A stretch of DNA of 64,000 nt from Crossiella sp. CA-258035. Lineage in GTDB: Bacteria > Actinomycetota > Actinomycetes > Mycobacteriales > Pseudonocardiaceae. Positions 1 through 6,537 of the stretch are shown here, piece after piece. A program made the translations under genes and the position numbers. How positions within the stretch are numbered: position 1 is the first letter of the stretch; the number at the start of each line of letters is the position of its first letter. The stretch lies in NCBI RefSeq assembly GCF_030064675.1, contig NZ_CP116413.1, forward strand, positions 1,954,001-2,018,000. Reading direction: 5' to 3'. The notes beneath the pieces are model-generated. The model did no database searches. It worked only from the letters and a program-made list of their open reading frames with translations, and was not told the DNA's origin.

Positions 1-133
1 GCACCAGCTCGCCGGAGACCCGGTCGTCCTCGGTGACCGCCATGGTCAGCGAGGCGCGCACGCAGCCGGAGAGGAACAACGCGCACAGCAGCCCGAGCAG
101 CGGCAGGGCGAGGAGTCGCCGTGACAGGGGCAC
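1..133 (-). CDS. LppM-like lipoprotein, N-terminal part (gene runs off the window)
   Basis: Only the first 44 codons are present. A GTG at 131-133 follows an AGGA ribosome-binding match and opens a lipoprotein signal peptide: basic start (SRR), a leucine-rich core and the lipobox LSGC with Cys24. After the cysteine the protein reads VRASLTMAVTEDDRVSGELV, which resembles the start of the actinobacterial LppM family. The protein should be exported and lipid-anchored. The family call rests on this short match; the signal peptide itself is clear. It is divergent from the DUF885 gene at 228. Confidence 0.6.
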   Translation of the reverse strand, partial: MPLSRRLLALPLLGLLCALFLSGCVRASLTMAVTEDDRVSGELV

Positions 134-227
134 CGGATCATCCTGCCAGCCATTCGGGTGACCTGTCCTTGCCAGCGCACAAGAATCCGAAAGCGACGCC
201 GCGGAGCCGCCAGGTAGCGTCCCGGTC

Positions 228-1913
228 ATGTCCGCGACCGAAGGCGTCCACCAGATCAGCGAGCGGTACGTGCGAGATTTCGCCGCGCTCGACCCGAACA
301 CCGCCACCTACCTCGGTGTCCCTGGTCATGACGACAAGCTCACCGACTACTCGCCAGAGGGCCACGCCGCCCGCGCCGAGCTGAACCGCGCCGCCCTGCG
401 CGACCTGCGCGCCGCCACCGCCGCGGACGCCGACGAGCAGGCCGCCAAGGACGTGTTCCTGGAGCGGGTCGGGCTGAGCGTGGAACGGCACGAGGCCGGG
501 CTGGACGCCAGCGAGCTCAACGTCATCGCCAGCCCGGTGCACGAGCTGCGGCAGACCTTCGACCTGATGCCCAGCGGCACCGCCGAGGACTGGGCGGTGA
601 TCTCGGCCCGGCTCGGCGGCATGCCTGCCGCGCTCGACCAGGTGCGCGCCGCGCTCAGCCACTCCGCGGCCAAGGGCCGCACCTCGGCAATCCGGCAGGT
701 CCGCCGGGTGGCCGAGCAGTGCGAGACCTGGGCGGGCCGCCGCGGCGGGGAGTCCTTCTTCAGCACCATGGTCGCCGCCGCCGACCAGGTCGACGGGGTG
801 TCCGCGGCGCTGACCGCCGACCTGCGCGCGCACGCCGAGGCCGCCTCCGCCGCCTACGCCGACTTCGGCCGGTTCCTGCGCGAGGAGCTCGCGCCCAGCG
901 CCCCGGAGAAGGACGCGGTCGGTCTCGAGGTCTACCAGCTGTCCTCCCGGTTCTTCACCGGCGCCGCCCTGGACCTGCAGGAGGCGTACGAGTGGGGCTG
1001 GGAGGAGTTCTCTCGGATCGAGTCGGAGATGAAGCAGGTCGCCGGCCGGATCAAGCCGGGGGCCACGCTGGCCGAGGCGGCCGCCGCGCTGGACGCCGAC
1101 CCGCGCTACCGGGTGCACGGCCAGGAGGCCTTCCAGCGCTGGATGCAGGAGCTCTCCGACCGGGCGCTGACCGACCTGCGCGGCGTGCACTTCGAGATCC
1201 CGGACCGGCTGATGGCCCTGGAGTGCCGGATCGCCCCGCCCGGCGGCACCGTCGGCGCCTACTACACCGGCCCCACCGACGACTTCTCCCGCCCCGGCCG
1301 GATGTGGTGGTCGGTGCCCGCGGACAAGGAGGACTTCTCCACCTGGCGCGAGGTCTCCACCGTCTACCACGAGGGCGTGCCGGGCCATCACCTGCAGATC
1401 GCCACCGCGGTGCACGAGGCCGAGCGGCTCAACACCTTCCAGCGCCTGCTGTGCTGGGTCTCCGGCCACGGCGAGGGCTGGGCGCTCTACGCCGAGCGGC
1501 TCATGCGCGAGCTGGGCTACCTCGACGACGACGGCAACCTGCTGGGCATGCTGGACGCGCACCTGTTCCGCGCGGCCAGGGTGATCGTGGACATCGGCAT
1601 GCACCTGGAGCTGACCATCCCGGCCGGTTCCGGCTTCCACCCCGGCGAGCGCTGGACCCCGGAACTGGGCCTGGAGTTCATGCTCACCAGGACCATCACC
1701 GACGCCACCCACGTGCGCGACGAGATCGACCGGTACCTGGGCTGGCCGGGTCAGGCGCCCTCGTACAAGCTCGGGGAGCGGCTGTGGCTGCAGGCGCGGG
1801 ACGAGGCCAAGCAGCGCGAGGGCGCGGACTTCGACCTCAAGCGCTTCCACGAACGCGCGCTGAAGATGGGCGCGATGGGGCTGGACCTGCTGAAGGAACG
1901 CCTCGGGGGCTAG
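228..1913 (+). CDS. DUF885 family protein, putative zinc metallopeptidase
   Basis: A 561-residue protein of the COG4805/DUF885 family. The family signature HEGVPGHH lies at residues 381-388, followed by a GEGWALYAERL segment about 30 residues later. In related gluzincins these histidines and the downstream glutamate are expected to bind zinc, so a peptidase role is plausible; the substrate is unknown. There is no signal peptide, so it should be cytoplasmic. Length is normal for the family. The ATG at 228 is the first start that matches the family N-terminus. Its TAG stop overlaps the stop of the convergent GNAT gene in a shared CTAG. Confidence 0.85.
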   Translation: MSATEGVHQISERYVRDFAALDPNTATYLGVPGHDDKLTDYSPEGHAARAELNRAALRDLRAATAADADEQAAKDVFLERVGLSVERHEAGLDASELNVIASPVHELRQTFDLMPSGTAEDWAVISARLGGMPAALDQVRAALSHSAAKGRTSAIRQVRRVAEQCETWAGRRGGESFFSTMVAAADQVDGVSAALTADLRAHAEAASAAYADFGRFLREELAPSAPEKDAVGLEVYQLSSRFFTGAALDLQEAYEWGWEEFSRIESEMKQVAGRIKPGATLAEAAAALDADPRYRVHGQEAFQRWMQELSDRALTDLRGVHFEIPDRLMALECRIAPPGGTVGAYYTGPTDDFSRPGRMWWSVPADKEDFSTWREVSTVYHEGVPGHHLQIATAVHEAERLNTFQRLLCWVSGHGEGWALYAERLMRELGYLDDDGNLLGMLDAHLFRAARVIVDIGMHLELTIPAGSGFHPGERWTPELGLEFMLTRTITDATHVRDEIDRYLGWPGQAPSYKLGERLWLQARDEAKQREGADFDLKRFHERALKMGAMGLDLLKERLGG

Positions 1914-2485
1914 GGCTCCAGCGGTAGCCGGCGGCCCAGGACCGCGAAGGGTCTTGGGTCGCCGGTGAAGGTGTAGTGCCGCAGCACGTCCTGGAAACCC
2001 AGGCGGCGGTACAGCTTCCACGCCCTGGACGGGCCCTCCGGGGTGGACAGCAGCACGGTGCCGGAGTCGGTGCGGGACATCAGCCCGCGCAGCAGCTGCT
2101 CGCCGAGGCCCCGGCCCTGGGCGTCCGGGCGCACGTGCAGCTCGGTCAGCTCGAAGTAGTCGCCCATCCACTGGTGCACCACGTTCGGCGGCGCGATCGC
2201 GGTCAGCCCGCGCCGGACCTGCTCATGCCACCACTGTCCGCTCGCGCCGCGGTAGCCGTAGCCGATCCCGGCCAGCGCGCCCTGCTCGTCGTAGGCCCCC
2301 ACGCAGCGCCAGCCCGCGCGGACCATGTGCGCCAGCCACATCGGGGCCCGCTGCTGCACGGTGCTCGGCGGGTACCGCATCGCCGCCACGTACAGCGCCA
2401 GGGCCTCACCCAGCCGCAGGCGGAGGTCGTCGGCGGTCAGCTCGACGACGGTCTCGCTGATGCCGGGATGCTCTGCTGCGCTCAC
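1910..2485 (-). CDS. GNAT family N-acetyltransferase
   Basis: A GNAT fold acetyltransferase that would use acetyl-CoA on an unidentified small molecule or protein. The acetyl-CoA loop is visible as VRPDAQGRGLGEQLL (the R/Q-x-x-G-x-G/A motif), preceded by the strand FELTELHV and followed by the typical KLYRRLGFQ segment near the C-terminus. I take the GTG at 2485 as start (191 aa). An in-frame ATG at 2551 would add 22 charged residues with no family support. The gene is convergent with the DUF885 gene and divergent from the HEPN pair; the SOS box at 2582-2597 lies about 100 bp upstream and could affect both directions. Confidence 0.8.
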   Translation of the reverse strand: MSAAEHPGISETVVELTADDLRLRLGEALALYVAAMRYPPSTVQQRAPMWLAHMVRAGWRCVGAYDEQGALAGIGYGYRGASGQWWHEQVRRGLTAIAPPNVVHQWMGDYFELTELHVRPDAQGRGLGEQLLRGLMSRTDSGTVLLSTPEGPSRAWKLYRRLGFQDVLRHYTFTGDPRPFAVLGRRLPLEP

Positions 2486-2581
2486 CGTCTCATCAGACCA
2501 TGACCCGTCCGCGCCGCGGTGTTCCGCCCCACGTCGAGATGGGTTGAGCATTGTCGGTCCCCCAGGCTAGTGTGGAGTCGT

Positions 2582-2597
2582 TCGAACGCATGTTCGA
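2582..2597. promoter_or_regulatory. Perfect actinobacterial SOS box (LexA site)
   Basis: TCGAACGCATGTTCGA is an uninterrupted match to the actinobacterial LexA consensus TCGAAC-N4-GTTCGA, with perfect 6-bp arms. It lies 119 bp upstream of the HEPN gene ATG (2716) and 97 bp from the divergent GNAT start. The recA promoter in this window carries a close relative of the same box. LexA control of the HEPN operon is inferred from the site. Confidence 0.85.
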
Positions 2598-2715
2598 TAG
2601 ATCGTGTGTTCGGGCCAAGCCGGGCGGCGGGGTGGGGGAAGCACCTCGCCGCCCGGCGCCGCCGGCTTCCCCTCGGCGGAGTCGTCCTTTGTGGTGACGT
2701 CTTGAGGAGGCCGTG

Positions 2716-3159
2716 ATGTCTGTCCCCGTCCACTTCCCGATCCAGCGGCGCAACTCCCCCGAGCTGCCCTACCGGCCGCGCACGGGTCCGGTGGCCGCGG
2801 CCGGTCTGCTCGCCCAGGCCCAGCGCGGCCTGGAGAACGCGCGCCGGGAGCCGCAGCCGGCCGAGCGCTACGCCGTGGCGCACCTGGCCGCACTGCGCGC
2901 CGCCGCCTCGGTGCTGGCCATCCGGGCGCGTCCGCGTCCCGGCAAGAACCGCCCGACCAGCGTGTGGGTCCTGCTCGCGCACGCAGCTCCTGAGCTGCGC
3001 GAATGGGCCGCCTTCTACGCCGCGGGCGCCAACCGCAGGGCGCAGGTGCAGGCCGGTATCACCCGGCTGGTCAGCCAGCGTGACGCCGACGACCTGCTCC
3101 GGCAGACCGAGGACTTCCTCGTGCTCGCCGAGCGGGTCCTGCACGAGGCAGACAGGTGA
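2716..3159 (+). CDS. SAV_6107-type HEPN domain protein
   Basis: A 147-residue all-helical protein that I recognise as the actinobacterial SAV_6107 HEPN family from its pattern AERYAVAHLAALRAAA followed by a second helical block ELREWAAFYAAGA. HEPN RNases use an Rx4-6H motif; here R51-YAVA-H56 is intact, so RNase or RNA-binding activity is possible but unproven. Start: the ATG at 2716 lies 5 nt after GAGGAGG; a GTG at 2713 would be too close to it. It is the first gene behind a perfect SOS box and its stop overlaps the next start by 4 nt (GTGA), so the two are translationally coupled. Confidence 0.8.
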   Translation: MSVPVHFPIQRRNSPELPYRPRTGPVAAAGLLAQAQRGLENARREPQPAERYAVAHLAALRAAASVLAIRARPRPGKNRPTSVWVLLAHAAPELREWAAFYAAGANRRAQVQAGITRLVSQRDADDLLRQTEDFLVLAERVLHEADR

Positions 3160-3926
3160 GCGGGCAGGCCCTCATCGATCCGGCCCGGCTGCTCGACACC
3201 CTGCGCGCCGAAGGAGAGCTGCTCGCCGTGTGCGCTGCCGGGGCCGACCTCGGCAGCGCCGTGCCGGCGTGGCCGCGGCGGACCCTCGGCGAGGCGGTCC
3301 GCGCGGCCGCGCACGGCTACCGGCTCGCCCTGAGCTGGCTGCGCACCGGGGCTCCGCCGCTGGTCACCCCGGCCGAGGAGGAACCGGCGGAGCCGCTGCC
3401 GGACCAGCTGCGCAGCGGGTTGCGCGAGCTGGCCGAGGAGCTGGCCGCGCACGATCCGTACGCGCCCTGTCCGACCTGGTGGCCGGCTGATGCCAGCTAC
3501 GGGTTCTGGCGGCGGCGGATCGCGCACGAGAGCACGCTGCACCGGGTGGACGCGCAGTCCGCCGCCGGTGAGGAGCTGCTGGAGATCGCGCCGGAGTTCG
3601 CGGTGGACGGCGTGGACGAGGCGCTGCTGCTGTGGCTGGGCTACCGGCTGGGGCGGCTGGGCATCACCGGTCCGCAGCGCGGCACGGTCGGCCTGCGCAC
3701 CGGCGGCCACGCCTGGCTGGTGCACACCGGCCCCGAGGGCACGGTGGCCGAGCGCGTCTCCGCCACCGAGGCGGCGGGCGCGGACGGGCTGGTCACCGGC
3801 GAGCCCATGTCGGTCTACCTGTGGCTGTGGGGCCGGGTGCCGGACCGCACGGTGACCCTGGCCGGCAGCAGGGACGCCACCGCCCAGCTGTGGGCGCTGC
3901 TGAGGCTGGCCACCACCGCGGGTTGA
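3156..3926 (+). CDS. Maleylpyruvate isomerase N-terminal (DinB-like) domain protein
   Basis: A 256-residue member of the mycothiol-dependent maleylpyruvate isomerase N-terminal/DinB-fold group. The hallmark RRIAHESTLHRVDAQ supplies the metal-binding histidines (usual HE-x3-HR-x-D pattern). Such proteins typically carry a four-helix bundle plus an SCP2-like C-terminal region, and many act as mycothiol-dependent thiol transferases. The exact reaction here is unknown. It starts with a GTG overlapping the HEPN stop, so it belongs to the SOS-controlled operon. Its own TGA stop overlaps the -35 box of the following merR promoter. Confidence 0.75.
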   Translation: MSGQALIDPARLLDTLRAEGELLAVCAAGADLGSAVPAWPRRTLGEAVRAAAHGYRLALSWLRTGAPPLVTPAEEEPAEPLPDQLRSGLRELAEELAAHDPYAPCPTWWPADASYGFWRRRIAHESTLHRVDAQSAAGEELLEIAPEFAVDGVDEALLLWLGYRLGRLGITGPQRGTVGLRTGGHAWLVHTGPEGTVAERVSATEAAGADGLVTGEPMSVYLWLWGRVPDRTVTLAGSRDATAQLWALLRLATTAG

Positions 3927-3953
3927 CATTGACGTTGCGTCAACTTCTACCGT
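3923..3953 (+). promoter_or_regulatory. MerR-type promoter with 19-bp spacer and operator dyad
   Basis: A -35 TTGACA (3923-3928) and a -10 TACCGT (3948-3953) are separated by 19 bp, the elongated spacing characteristic of MerR-activated promoters. The spacer contains a perfect dyad, TTGACG-TTG-CGTCAA (3929-3943), where a MerR dimer would bind. The gene downstream is itself a MerR/TipA regulator, so autoregulation is the natural reading. The -35 overlaps the stop codon of the preceding gene. Confidence 0.8.
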
Positions 3954-3988
3954 TGACCTCACCGAACGACAACGGGAGGTGAGCCGCG

Positions 3989-4738
3989 GTGGAGTGGTCC
4001 ATCCAGGACATCGCGCGCTCGGCAGGCACCACCAGTCGCACCCTGCGCCACTACGGCCAGCTGGGGCTGCTGCCGCCGAGCCGGGTGGGGAGCAACGGTT
4101 ACCGGTACTACGACCAGAGCTCCCTCGTGCGCCTGCAACGGATTCTGCTGTTGCGGGAGCTCGGCCTCAGCCTCCCGATGATCTCCGAGGTGCTCGACGG
4201 GCAGCGGGACACCGCCGCCGCGCTGCGCACCCACCTCGAACTGCTGGAGCAGGAGCGGCAGCGGATCGGGCGGCAGATCGAGTCGGTGCGGACCACGTTG
4301 CGGAAGACGGAAGAAGGTGAAGAACTGATGGCTGCCGAGGTTTTCGACGGTTTCGACCACACGAGGTACGAGCAGGAGGTGACCGAGCGCTGGGGCAAGG
4401 AGACCTACCAGCGCGGTGACCAGTGGTGGCGCGGGCTCGGCGAGGACGGCCGCAAGGCGCACATCGACGAGCAGGAGGAGATCGCCACCGGCCTGGCCGA
4501 AGCCGCGGCCGCCGGCCGGGACCCCGGGGACGAGGACGTGCAGGCGATCGTGGCCCGGCACTACGAGTGGGTGGTCGCGGGCTGGCAGGGCAGGCGGCCC
4601 ACCGCGGAGCAGTTCCGGGGGCTGGGCGAGATGTACGTGCAGGACGAGCGGTTCACCGCGAACTACGAGAAGTTCGGCACGGGCGTGGCCGCGTTCGTCA
4701 GGGACGCGATGGCGGTCTACGCCGACCGCCAGCTGTAA
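3989..4738 (+). CDS. MerR family regulator with TipAS antibiotic-recognition domain
   Basis: A 249-residue regulator with an N-terminal MerR winged helix (SIQDIARSAGTTSRTLRHYGQLGLL, wing with NGYRYY), a dimerisation coiled coil around residues 75-110, and a C-terminal TipAS-like domain (about 125-249, with YEQEVTERWG and a HYEWV helix). TipA proteins bind thiopeptides and other cyclic peptides and activate their own promoter. The GTG at 3989 is preceded by GGGAGGTGA. The promoter immediately upstream has the expected 19-bp spacer and dyad. The ligand cannot be read from sequence. Confidence 0.85.
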   Translation: MEWSIQDIARSAGTTSRTLRHYGQLGLLPPSRVGSNGYRYYDQSSLVRLQRILLLRELGLSLPMISEVLDGQRDTAAALRTHLELLEQERQRIGRQIESVRTTLRKTEEGEELMAAEVFDGFDHTRYEQEVTERWGKETYQRGDQWWRGLGEDGRKAHIDEQEEIATGLAEAAAAGRDPGDEDVQAIVARHYEWVVAGWQGRRPTAEQFRGLGEMYVQDERFTANYEKFGTGVAAFVRDAMAVYADRQL

Positions 4739-4744
4739 ATTCGG

Positions 4745-4773
4745 TTGGGGCAGCTGGACATTCCGGCTAATGT
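4745..4773 (+). promoter_or_regulatory. Predicted promoter of the Y RNA
   Basis: A -35-like TTGGGG (4745-4750) and a strong -10 TAATGT (4768-4773) are spaced by 17 bp. The predicted start near 4780 coincides with the first base of the terminal stem of the RNA described next, which supports both calls. Confidence 0.55.
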
Positions 4774-4779
4774 TCCTCA

Positions 4780-4928
4780 TGTGCCCGGTGCGCAGGCAAC
4801 GGTTACTTCCACTCGTAATGGCGATGTCGCGGGTTCGATTCCCGTCCAGGCTTCGGGCCTGGTAGCTCAGTCCGGTAGAGCACGCGTACCGTCGCCGACT
4901 CCGATCTCGGGCACACCTGATCTTTTTT
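4780..4928 (+). ncRNA. yrlA: Bacterial Y RNA (YrlA-like) with circularly permuted tRNA mimic
   Basis: About 149 nt that fold as tRNA parts in permuted order. In sequence: a T arm with stem 4829-4833/4841-4845 and canonical loop TTCGATT (4834-4840); an acceptor-like hairpin CCAGGC/GCCTGG (4846-4851/4857-4862) closed by a UUCG-type loop; the linker T4863-A4864 equivalent to tRNA U8-A9; then a D arm GCTC/GAGC (4865-4868/4878-4881) with loop AGTCCGGTA including the GG pair. The RNA ends are joined by a perfect 8-bp stem, TGTGCCCG (4780-4787) with CGGGCACA (4908-4915), followed by a T-run at 4923-4928 as likely terminator. Bacterial YrlA RNAs are known to mimic tRNA and bind Ro60, whose gene starts 36 nt downstream. 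Internal stems such as GGCGA/TCGCC need folding software. Confidence 0.85.
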
Positions 4929-4964
4929 CGTTACCACACAAGGGAAATCCTCGGGGGGTGTTCC

Positions 4965-6488
4965 ATGGGCAAGTTCAACCTGCTGACCCGGCTGCGTACG
5001 CGACAGGGTGGCAAGGCGTACCAGCGGGACGCTCGCACCGAGCTGTTCCTGTTGGCGGTCAGCAACTTCGTCGGTGAAGCCTCCTGCTACGAGCTCGCCG
5101 AGGACCGGGACAACCGTTACGCCGCACTGGTTCGGGCCAACACGCTGCTCGATCCGGAGTGGACGGCGCGGCTGCTCGGCTGGCTGCGCGGGTCGGCGAA
5201 CCTGCGTTCGGCGGCACTGGCCGGCGCGGTGGAGTTCGCGCGGACCCGGCAGGAGCACCAGCTGTCCGGGCTGACCCGGCAGGTGGTGGAGTCCGTGCTG
5301 CAACGGGCCGACGAACCCGGCGAGCTGCTGGCCTACTGGACCGCGCGCTACGGCCGCGCGATCCCGAAGCCGGTCAAGCGGGGTGTCGCGGACGCGGTGC
5401 GCAGGCTCTACGACGAGCGTGCCGCGCTCAAGTGGGACTCGGCCGCGCGTGGCTTCCGCTTCGCCGACGTGCTCGAGCTGACCCACCCGGCGCCCAGGGA
5501 TGCGTTGCAGGGCAGGCTGTTCCGCTGGCTCATCGACGCGCGGCACGACCGCGCCGGTGTGCCGGAAGGACTGCCGGTCCTGCTGGCCCGCCAGGCGTTG
5601 ACCGCGTTGCCGGTCGAGGCCCGGCGCGCCCTGCTGGTCCGCGACCCGGCCAAGGCCGTCACCGACCTGCACGAGGCCGGGATGACCTGGGAGGCGCTGG
5701 CCGGCTGGACGCAGGGTCCGCTGGACGCGGCGGCCTGGTCCGCGGTGCTCCCGGCCATGGGCTACATGGCGTTGCTGCGCAACCTGCGCAACTTCGACCG
5801 GGCCGGGATCAGCGACCAGGACGCCGCCCGGATCGCGGCGCGGCTGACCGACCCGGCCCAGGTGGCCAGGTCGCGGCAGTTGCCGCTGCGGTTCCTGGCG
5901 GCCCACCGGGCGGCCGGCGCGCGCTGGTCGGCCAGTCTGGACACGGCGCTGACCTGCTCGCTGGCCTCGGTGCCGAGGCTGGCGGGCCGCACCCTGGTGC
6001 TGATCGACACGTCCTACTCGATGACCGACTCGTTCTCCCGCGACGGCACGCTGAAGCGGTGGGACGCGGCGGTGCTGTTCGGCCTCGCCCTCGCGGCGCG
6101 GGCCGAGCACGCCACCGTGGTGTCGTACTCCGACCGCAGCACGGTTTTCCCGCTGCGGCCGGAGGAACCGGTGCTGCGGGGCGTGCGCAGGTGGAAGTCC
6201 GACGGCTTCTTCCTCGGCTCGGGCACGAACACCGTCGGCGCGCTGCGCAAGCACTTCCGCGGGCACGACCGGGTGGTGGTCCTGACCGACGAGCAGCACA
6301 GTGACGGCGACGTCAGCACCGCCATCCCGGCCAGGGTTCCGCTGTTCACCTGGAACCTGGCCGGCTACGCACCCGGCCACACCCCGGCGGGCCAGCCGAA
6401 CCGGCACACCTTCGGCGGCCTGACCGACCGCTCGTTCGAGCTGCTGTCCCTGGTGGAACGCGGCGAACGCGGCGAGTGGCCGTTCTAG
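4965..6488 (+). CDS. rsr: Ro60 ortholog, TROVE domain RNA-binding protein
   Basis: A 507-residue Ro60/Rsr protein. The N-terminal two-thirds is a TROVE HEAT-repeat ring (starting GKFNLLTRLRTRQGGKAYQRD) that binds Y RNA on its outer surface and single-stranded or misfolded RNA in its central hole. The C-terminal third is a von Willebrand A domain whose MIDAS motif D348-T-S350-Y-S352 is intact, with a later TDEQHSDG segment. In bacteria Ro60 works with Y RNA in RNA quality control, and in some species tethers PNPase; which partner applies here is not visible. ATG 4965 follows GGGGGGTG. The Y RNA is encoded directly upstream in the same direction. Confidence 0.92.
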   Translation: MGKFNLLTRLRTRQGGKAYQRDARTELFLLAVSNFVGEASCYELAEDRDNRYAALVRANTLLDPEWTARLLGWLRGSANLRSAALAGAVEFARTRQEHQLSGLTRQVVESVLQRADEPGELLAYWTARYGRAIPKPVKRGVADAVRRLYDERAALKWDSAARGFRFADVLELTHPAPRDALQGRLFRWLIDARHDRAGVPEGLPVLLARQALTALPVEARRALLVRDPAKAVTDLHEAGMTWEALAGWTQGPLDAAAWSAVLPAMGYMALLRNLRNFDRAGISDQDAARIAARLTDPAQVARSRQLPLRFLAAHRAAGARWSASLDTALTCSLASVPRLAGRTLVLIDTSYSMTDSFSRDGTLKRWDAAVLFGLALAARAEHATVVSYSDRSTVFPLRPEEPVLRGVRRWKSDGFFLGSGTNTVGALRKHFRGHDRVVVLTDEQHSDGDVSTAIPARVPLFTWNLAGYAPGHTPAGQPNRHTFGGLTDRSFELLSLVERGERGEWPF

Positions 6489-6493
6489 ACCCG

Positions 6494-6528
6494 GTGGACC
6501 GAGCGATCACGGGGATTGCTCGGTCCAC
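6494..6528. terminator. Bidirectional terminator between rsr and the FAD monooxygenase
   Basis: A perfect 11-bp inverted repeat, GTGGACCGAGC (6494-6504) and GCTCGGTCCAC (6518-6528), with a 13-nt loop. It sits in the 49-nt gap between two convergent genes. There is no strong T-run, as usual for high-GC actinobacteria. Confidence 0.7.
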
Positions 6529-6537
6529 TGTGGACGG

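Noticed and set aside
138-2171. Long open frame antisense to the DUF885 gene (and similar long frames opposite lhr, the subtilases, edd and sdhA).
   Set aside because: High GC content leaves long antisense frames open. These have no family resemblance, no ribosome site and arginine/proline/glycine-rich composition, while the opposite strand carries a clear gene.
4821-4881. An ordinary tRNA gene, suggested by perfect T-loop and D-loop sequences.
   Set aside because: The T arm comes before the D arm, the acceptor halves are joined by a short loop, and there is no anticodon arm in the right place. The permuted order fits a Y RNA beside Ro60.
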